Assembly: GCA_036924285.1 (NCBI GenBank)
Contig: JAYKYS010000002.1
Span: forward strand, 48,809,501 to 48,873,500
Origin: Asterella californica
Taxonomy: Eukaryota > Streptophyta > Marchantiopsida > Marchantiales > Aytoniaceae
Length of the DNA stretch: 64,000 bases
Reading direction: 5' to 3'
The position numbers and the translations under genes are program-made. How positions within the stretch are numbered: position 1 is the first letter of the stretch; every line of letters starts with the position of its first letter. The notes beneath the pieces were generated by a model. It saw only the letters and a list, made by a program, of their open reading frames with translations. It did not search any database and was not told the origin of the DNA. This document shows positions 58,600-64,000 of this stretch, piece by piece.

Positions 58600-58751
58600 T
58601 TTTTTGGAATTCAAATTTCCGGGAAGATTTACCGGAAATTATAATAAAAAGTAGAGTTTCCGGTAAAAAAATCAATCCACACCATGGCTCGAACCTGAGA
58701 CCTCTGCCTCCCCACGTTGGGACCTCAACCATCTGAGCTGCAACGCTTTTG
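58600..58751 (-). mobile_element. tRNA-derived SINE head
   Basis: On the minus strand the A box reads CAGCTCAGATGG (58740-58729) and the B box GGTTCGAGCC (58695-58686), the spacing and sequence of a Pol III type 2 promoter. The cloverleaf is not complete (no paired acceptor stem), so this is not a working tRNA gene. Downstream there is an inverted pair TTACCGGAAA / TTTCCGGTAA. The body end and target duplication were not found, so the right limit is approximate. Confidence 0.6.
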
Positions 58752-59192
58752 ATACAAGGCAGGGGTGCTCCTTTTATACCCCCACTTGTGGTTTAAGGAT
58801 AATAGGGATGTCATTTCGGCACATTTTTGAAAGATGCTTTGCACATACAAATACAAGTCATGTCCGAGTAAGAGCGTCTTTTCTCTTGGACCTCAGATAC
58901 ACGTTGGTAAATATCAATGGAAACTCTCGACAATCACCAGGATATAAAATTATTATTTTCGTATGAGTCACCTCGATCAATGTGAAACTGCATTCGTTCT
59001 TTCTCTTTGGGGCGTAGTCGCTGTGGTATAGGTTCAAGATTTTCAAACTGAATGGACTGATGTGACTAGGAGGCATAACGAACCTAAAGTTCAAGATTCA
59101 AAGTACATTAGTTCAGTTGTAATTTTCAACAAGCATTTCGGATCTTCAGTCGATACTCGTTAATATCAAACATATTCTCAGAGCAGCATATG

Positions 59193-60300
59193 ATTATGAG
59201 TACTAGTAGAGAAGATGAATCTAACTCATAGAGTAGTCGATCAGATTCTAGTTTAGATTCTAGTGACTCAGAAACTTCTAACGAAGAAGATCAGTTGGAC
59301 ATGTATATGGCAATCCAAACAAGAGGATTACATCCCACACTGTTCTCGATGGGAAATTCATACGCCACGGGTGAACCGACACAAATGAAAATGCCAGCGT
59401 TTCCATTCGGGAAGTGATATTCTCGATTCCAGTGTGATAAATCGTCTACCGGGGAAACATAACTGATCGTTGAGACTCGGGCACAAAAGTACTGCCTTGT
59501 GGCACATGAAACGGTAGTGCATATTGACGAATCATGTCGTGTAGGTCTTGCCCTTCTGGGCCAAAAACTCGTGCCCCTTTTGGTAACCACCCGCACTAGT
59601 ACTGCGACCAAGAATTCAAAGTTGTGGTCCGCATTCAATGGAACCACATTCGGTCCTCCCCTTCTTGTTGTTCTGCTTAAACGGGAGACAGTGGAAGCTC
59701 GATTAACACGAGACACGAATAGAAATCGATGACAATCGAAAGTGCAATCGAAAGCTAAGTGAAATTATCAAGCAGATCTCACAAGAATGGTAAAACTCGA
59801 AGATGGTCTCGCTCGAATTCTCTCTGCTTCATACTAAAGGCGCATGTAACTGGTAGTTTTAGCTTGGAAGTCAGTACACATAACGAGAGGCCCAGGTCTA
59901 CTTATCACTGGAAGCACGTGAAGTGAATGCAGCCTCCCGAACATCACCTAGTTCTCATCCAAAAAGATCGATTAGAAATTGAGATCACACATGCGACAGT
60001 TAGAGCAATTGAACACCTCTTCTCGTACACTTAGTCGACTTCCGAATTAAAACTAGCTGGCAAGTACTCTTTCTATTACCGATGCAAGCGGAAATCTGTG
60101 CAAACAGAAATCGATGCATCATTACTCCAGCCCTTCATTCGCAGCGGAAGTAGAGTCATCAGAGGCACTGAAAACTGCCTCGTTAGGTGTCTCTTGATGC
60201 GGAACGGTCATGACAAGAAGATCTCGCCCAACCTCTACATCGTCCGAATTCAGAACGGCCATGGACAAGTTCCCACATTGTGTCTTCTGATCCTACACTG
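59193..60300 (+). other. Unrecognised ORF series
   Basis: A plus-strand frame from about 59193 is acidic and Ser-rich (SSRSDSSLDSSDSETSNEED), then reads LDMYMAIQTRGLHPTLFSMG before a stop near 59417. A later frame at 59499-59732 contains HIDESCRVGLALLGQKLVPL. It may be another transposon-encoded protein, or chance. I do not recognise a family. Confidence 0.25.
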
Positions 60301-62515
60301 ACTACATCTCCCCACACCTATGCGGCCATTGCTAGCAGCTCTGTTTGATGGCTGCTGAACTGCGATTGGAGGACGTCTCGTTCTCCGAACGGGAAATTCG
60401 ATTGGGAAGTGAGTAACTTGTTCATCTTGTATAGCAAACTCCATTTCTTCAGAAACCCCGATGCCAGTATCCTCTGTAGTACTAGCCACTTTGACAGGTT
60501 GGGCTTGCAAGAATTGAGTATTATTATCTATTCGAACAACTTGGTGCCTTCCTCGTCGAACTGCTAATTGAGGAGGACCACAAGTCCATACGGATTCCAA
60601 GTCATTGACTGTCAACGCGGGCTAATCTTGTTGACCGTAAATTGCAAATAGGGACAAGCTATATCAAATATGCTGCACACGAGTCAAGGGATTCTCTCCA
60701 ACTTCTCTATCAAATTCAATGATATCCCCCCACGGCCATCCCATTTCTTGATATTCCACACATGTGCAAGTTCCTCGTCCGTTCCGAATGTGCTTAACCA
60801 CATGAGCTCGACCTGAAGCGTGACATCTAACTGTGGTCTCTGCAAGGCATGAAACTTGACATATGAACCCTTCAGCTGCTTGTTCATTCTCTGATTGCCT
60901 CGACCTAGCGAATTTGGTCAGCAGATTGGTCTCCTCTTCAAGTTACTGCCTGCGTGCAGTATATTGCTGCATGATGTAATACCAGATGTCCAACAGAATT
61001 CTCAAAGGAGCATTGAATCGAATTTGTCTCATCGCGTTATTCATGCTTTCGGCCACGTTAGACGTCACCTCTTCGTAACGTGGACGAGAGAACGTGCATC
61101 GACTGTATCGCTCATGTGAGATGTCACGAAGATAAGCATCTAACCGTTGGTTTCTTTCACCAGAGTCTTTGAGTTTCGTCAACACCTCCTTATATCTACA
61201 AAACCGTACGAAGCACTCAAAGTCTTTAGTACCTTGAACGCTAACCAAACATGCACAAACATCGTCTAAGAAAGAAAATAGCAACAAACATGAATTTAGA
61301 AGCTAAGAAATTAATGCTAAAGCATCATACGTACGTCTCACGATCCTTAGCATACAGGCAAGCTAAGAAGGGCTTCTCGGCCTCTTTACCAAACCTCACC
61401 CTCACGTTCATTCTTGAGTGCTGAGCGCAATGTCCATGTGGGACTCCTCGGAAAACTTCGGCAACAGCCTTCTCTAATCGCTTCTGTCAGTCACTGATGA
61501 TAACTATCTGAGGAGAATCAATCCCGTGAATAGCCTCTCTCAATAGATCACAAAACCACGTCCAGTTAGCTGTATCTTCTCTTGGAGCTACAACATAGGC
61601 CAAAATCACAGCTTGGTTGGCACCATCCAGAGTGGAAGCAAGGAAAATCTGACATGGAAATTTCTTTGATTTAGAGTGACAAGCAATTCGGGCAGAGAAC
61701 CTTTAGGTAGTGCGTGAAGGTTGTATGAGTGGCGCTCGGATTGACAAAGAAACGATTGAAAATTCGAGTGTGACTATCCCATGTACCCCGGTCCACCACA
61801 ACTAGTGGATCAACATCTTTTATCCTTCTACACACTTCTGTAATATAGTGAAAAGACATCTATTGGTTACCTTCCAACTCGTCCTCTGAGGGCTCACGAC
61901 TCCTCCAAACTTGATTGTAGGACGCTCGCTTATGGTAATTGGTCCTACTTTCTTCCGTTAAATTTCTAATCGGTGTATTAGGATCTATGACCACTCTACT
62001 ACACAACATCGTTGCCAGAAACTTCGAGTTCGAGGCAAGGCCACGCCAGTACGCTTGTTGACTAGGACAAGTATGTTCTAAATTGTAGACGGTAATGGTT
62101 ATTTTTTCAGGGAACTTCCCCCTTTGTGCACACACCCTCCAACTGCATGATTGCTCAACAAGTCCGTCCCTCGTCTCACCTCCGGATCCATAAAACATCT
62201 ATCTACCATATGTAAGATATCGTAATTTCTTCCCACACCTTCCGTTGGGAGGAACTCGCCGTGTGTTCTTAGAACCTGTTTCATTCCTATCTATATCTTC
62301 TCGTCGTCTGCTTTGTCGTTGACGTTGTGTGAACTGATGGAAGTTACGAGGTTGACTACTTGCACAGTTCGGATCTCGATTCTTGTTGTTGCTGCTATCG
62401 AATCGCTGATTAAAACCTTTCTGCCGCGGACCCTGCCCCATACCGGCATACGCGAACTTTGTGGGTGGAATATGATTTGAGCTTCTGACATGCTCGAGAG
62501 TTCAAAAAACACCAA
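60250..62515 (-). mobile_element. Defective MULE (Mutator-like) transposase
   Basis: Minus-strand order: a basic N-terminal part; a MuDR-type zinc DNA-binding region (SCSWRVCAQ at about 62145-62120, ending HTCPSQQAYWRGLASNSKFL); the catalytic region with LDGANQAVILAYVV (first Asp, about 61590), then IVIISD followed by an in-frame TGA at 61487-61489 and QKRLEKAVAEVF; GVPHGHCAQH; a C-terminal region NVAESMNNAMRQIRFNAPLR; and finally a CCHC zinc knuckle CSQCRIRRHNVGTC near 60280-60265. A further in-frame TAG lies at 61860-61862 (ELEGNQ-stop-MSFHYI). An intron-like AT-rich gap occurs near 61266-61334 but does not keep frame. No terminal inverted repeats were identified. It cannot encode an active enzyme. 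Confidence 0.75.
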
Positions 62516-64000
62516 CAGTCAATCGAGGAATCAAATTCTTTCCAACATTGAAATTCCTTTCCTAACCTCAACCTCCCTGCAGCTTCTCATAAAGCATCCA
62601 AAGTTTTTCCTTCGAGTACACGCCCTGCCACACGAACCTGTGTCATCTCCTGCCTCCATCGCTCGAATATTGTTTCTTCATCTTCCTTCGAACGTCCATA
62701 AAATATTCTCTTTCTTCGTCTCCGAAACGTAATCCATCAAAAGATTCTGTTTCATTCTTAGCATCTCCATGATACTCTGACATTTTCGATTACAGATCGC
62801 TTCCCTGCGCTACAGTAATAGAATCCGAAAGCTAAACCAACTTAGCTAGAAGGCAATGATAGAACTCCAAGCCCGCGCAAGGCGCGAACTCGTACAATCG
62901 TTGCAAATTCTTTTTTCCCAATGATGAGACCTTGTGGCATCCTACCTCGTCAGTTATCGTGATAAACAAGAGCTCACAGTGTACAATCCACTCAGCATCT
63001 GACATGGCACAACGACCTGGAAAACGGTCGACTGCTAGTCAAGGAGTCGATCAAGAAGCGAAACTATAACAGGGGGTGGATCGAGTCCAGCAAACCTTTT
63101 GGGAGGTGGATCAAGTAAATTGCTGCTAAACTTCATGAATATTAGGATCAGAAAACTTACCACTACTTAATCTTAATCGTCAAAGGACATGAATTTACGG
63201 TATTGAAAGCCTTACAGCAAAACGGGGACGGTGCTCAAGGATATTATCATTTGCCGACGTTTGGCATCTACAGATTACGTTAGGAGAAACTAGACCGTAC
63301 AAACGTGAACCTCTCCATCCTTGGACACAGAGCTCGGATAGAACTTTCTGGGTTTCCGATGAATTACCGACAATAGCAAATAGTAGCAGGCTATTTCACT
63401 CGGGCGTGGGTTTTTGTTAACACAATTAACAGGCAATCTAGGCATATCTGATTTTTTTGTCAGAAAAAGTATACAATTTTATCCCAACAGTTTTAGCAGG
63501 CGGAATATATACAAAGACAGCCGTTACCATCCGTGCGCTGCTTCTACCTTTGAGTCACATGTAGTGAACATAAAATCAAAGGGAGGTGGTCACCTGATTG
63601 GGTAGTGATATTGGACACCCCACGAGCAATCGCGTTGACATTAGGCTGTTAGTACCGGACTCCATATAGTCGATGTTAGATTACCAGAACCAACCATTAT
63701 TCGCAGCTGTCCGTGGTCGAGATACCAAGGATTACAGACGCAACACTTTAACTCAAAATGTACTCTAAGCTCAAAAGATATTTTACTTTCAAACACGAGG
63801 GCCTGAGATCTGAGTGCAGTATCCAGTATTATCTTAAGAATAGGATGTTCGCCATATTGGCAGGCAAAAAATGATGTAGACTGCAAGCAGTTCTGCACCC
63901 AAGCAGTTGGAGCCTGAGAGTATGATACTTGTGGAACTAAGTGCGTGAACCATCTTTGCCTAGAAGCTTACTCTTCCTCTAGAATCACTACGAGCCTGTG
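62516..64000. other. No recognisable feature
   Basis: Only short frames on both strands without domains. The part next to 62.5 kb may hold the 5' end of the MULE, but no inverted repeat partner was seen. Confidence 0.4.

Noticed and set aside
58678..58751. Functional tRNA gene
   Set aside because: A and B boxes are present but the acceptor stem does not pair and the anticodon arm is not recognisable, so a SINE head is the better reading.
61266..61334. Intron in the MULE transposase
   Set aside because: GT and AG ends are present, but joining them does not keep the frame on either side. It may be decayed or a frameshift region.

Overview
This is nuclear DNA from a land plant. The genes are split by many GT-AG introns, and one of them is a plant-type GH35 beta-galactosidase carrying a C-terminal galactose-binding lectin (SUEL) domain. 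The mobile elements are also plant types: Ty3/gypsy elements with an initiator-Met-tRNA-like primer site, a MULE transposase and a tRNA-derived SINE. The mix of long introns, low gene density and old broken transposons would fit a bryophyte such as a liverwort. That species guess is inference only and has low confidence.

Layout. 0.5-10.4 kb (minus): an apparently intact 19-exon beta-galactosidase gene whose reading frame I could follow across every splice junction (918 codons plus stop). Its 2.6-kb intron 8 carries several copies of a dispersed repeat. 10.4-13.3 kb: AT-rich, no gene seen. 13.9-15.7 kb (plus): a TMEM128-like membrane protein gene, with three exons resolved and the 3' end unresolved. 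17.4-22.3 kb: AT-rich, with a palindromic foldback. 22.4-28.4 kb: broken retroelement-like ORFs, a minus-strand gypsy pol relic and two hairpins. 29.3-30.9 kb (plus): an intact 3-exon DNAJC17-like gene (copy A). 30.9-35.5 kb: non-coding sequence that pairs with 52.2-55.2 kb. 35.5-38.6 kb: scrambled gypsy remnants in both orientations. 39.2-48.35 kb (plus): a decayed beta-galactosidase pseudogene split inside one exon by a nearly full-length but dead 7.2-kb Ty3/gypsy element, and inside another by a short retroposed insert. 50.8-52.2 kb (plus): a second intact DNAJC17-like gene (copy B), followed by its duplicated flank, which ends in fragments of the TMEM128-like gene. 55.4-58.2 kb: AT-rich with foldbacks. 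58.6-58.75 kb: SINE head. 60.2-62.5 kb (minus): a defective MULE transposase. 62.5-64 kb: nothing recognised.

How the parts relate. Three gene families recur: beta-galactosidase (one gene, one pseudogene in opposite orientation), TMEM128-like (one gene, two fragments) and DNAJC17-like (two intact genes). The window therefore reads as a multi-gene block that was duplicated, partly inverted, and then eroded and invaded by retroelements. Both DNAJC17-like copies kept open frames and splice sites, while their neighbours decayed. I found no operon, RNA gene cluster or CRISPR array, and no clearly new molecular system. The most informative signals are the asymmetric decay of the duplicated block, a 114-bp GT...AG insert present in only one copy, a GC-AG intron conserved in gene and pseudogene, and the nested insertions that give a relative timeline.
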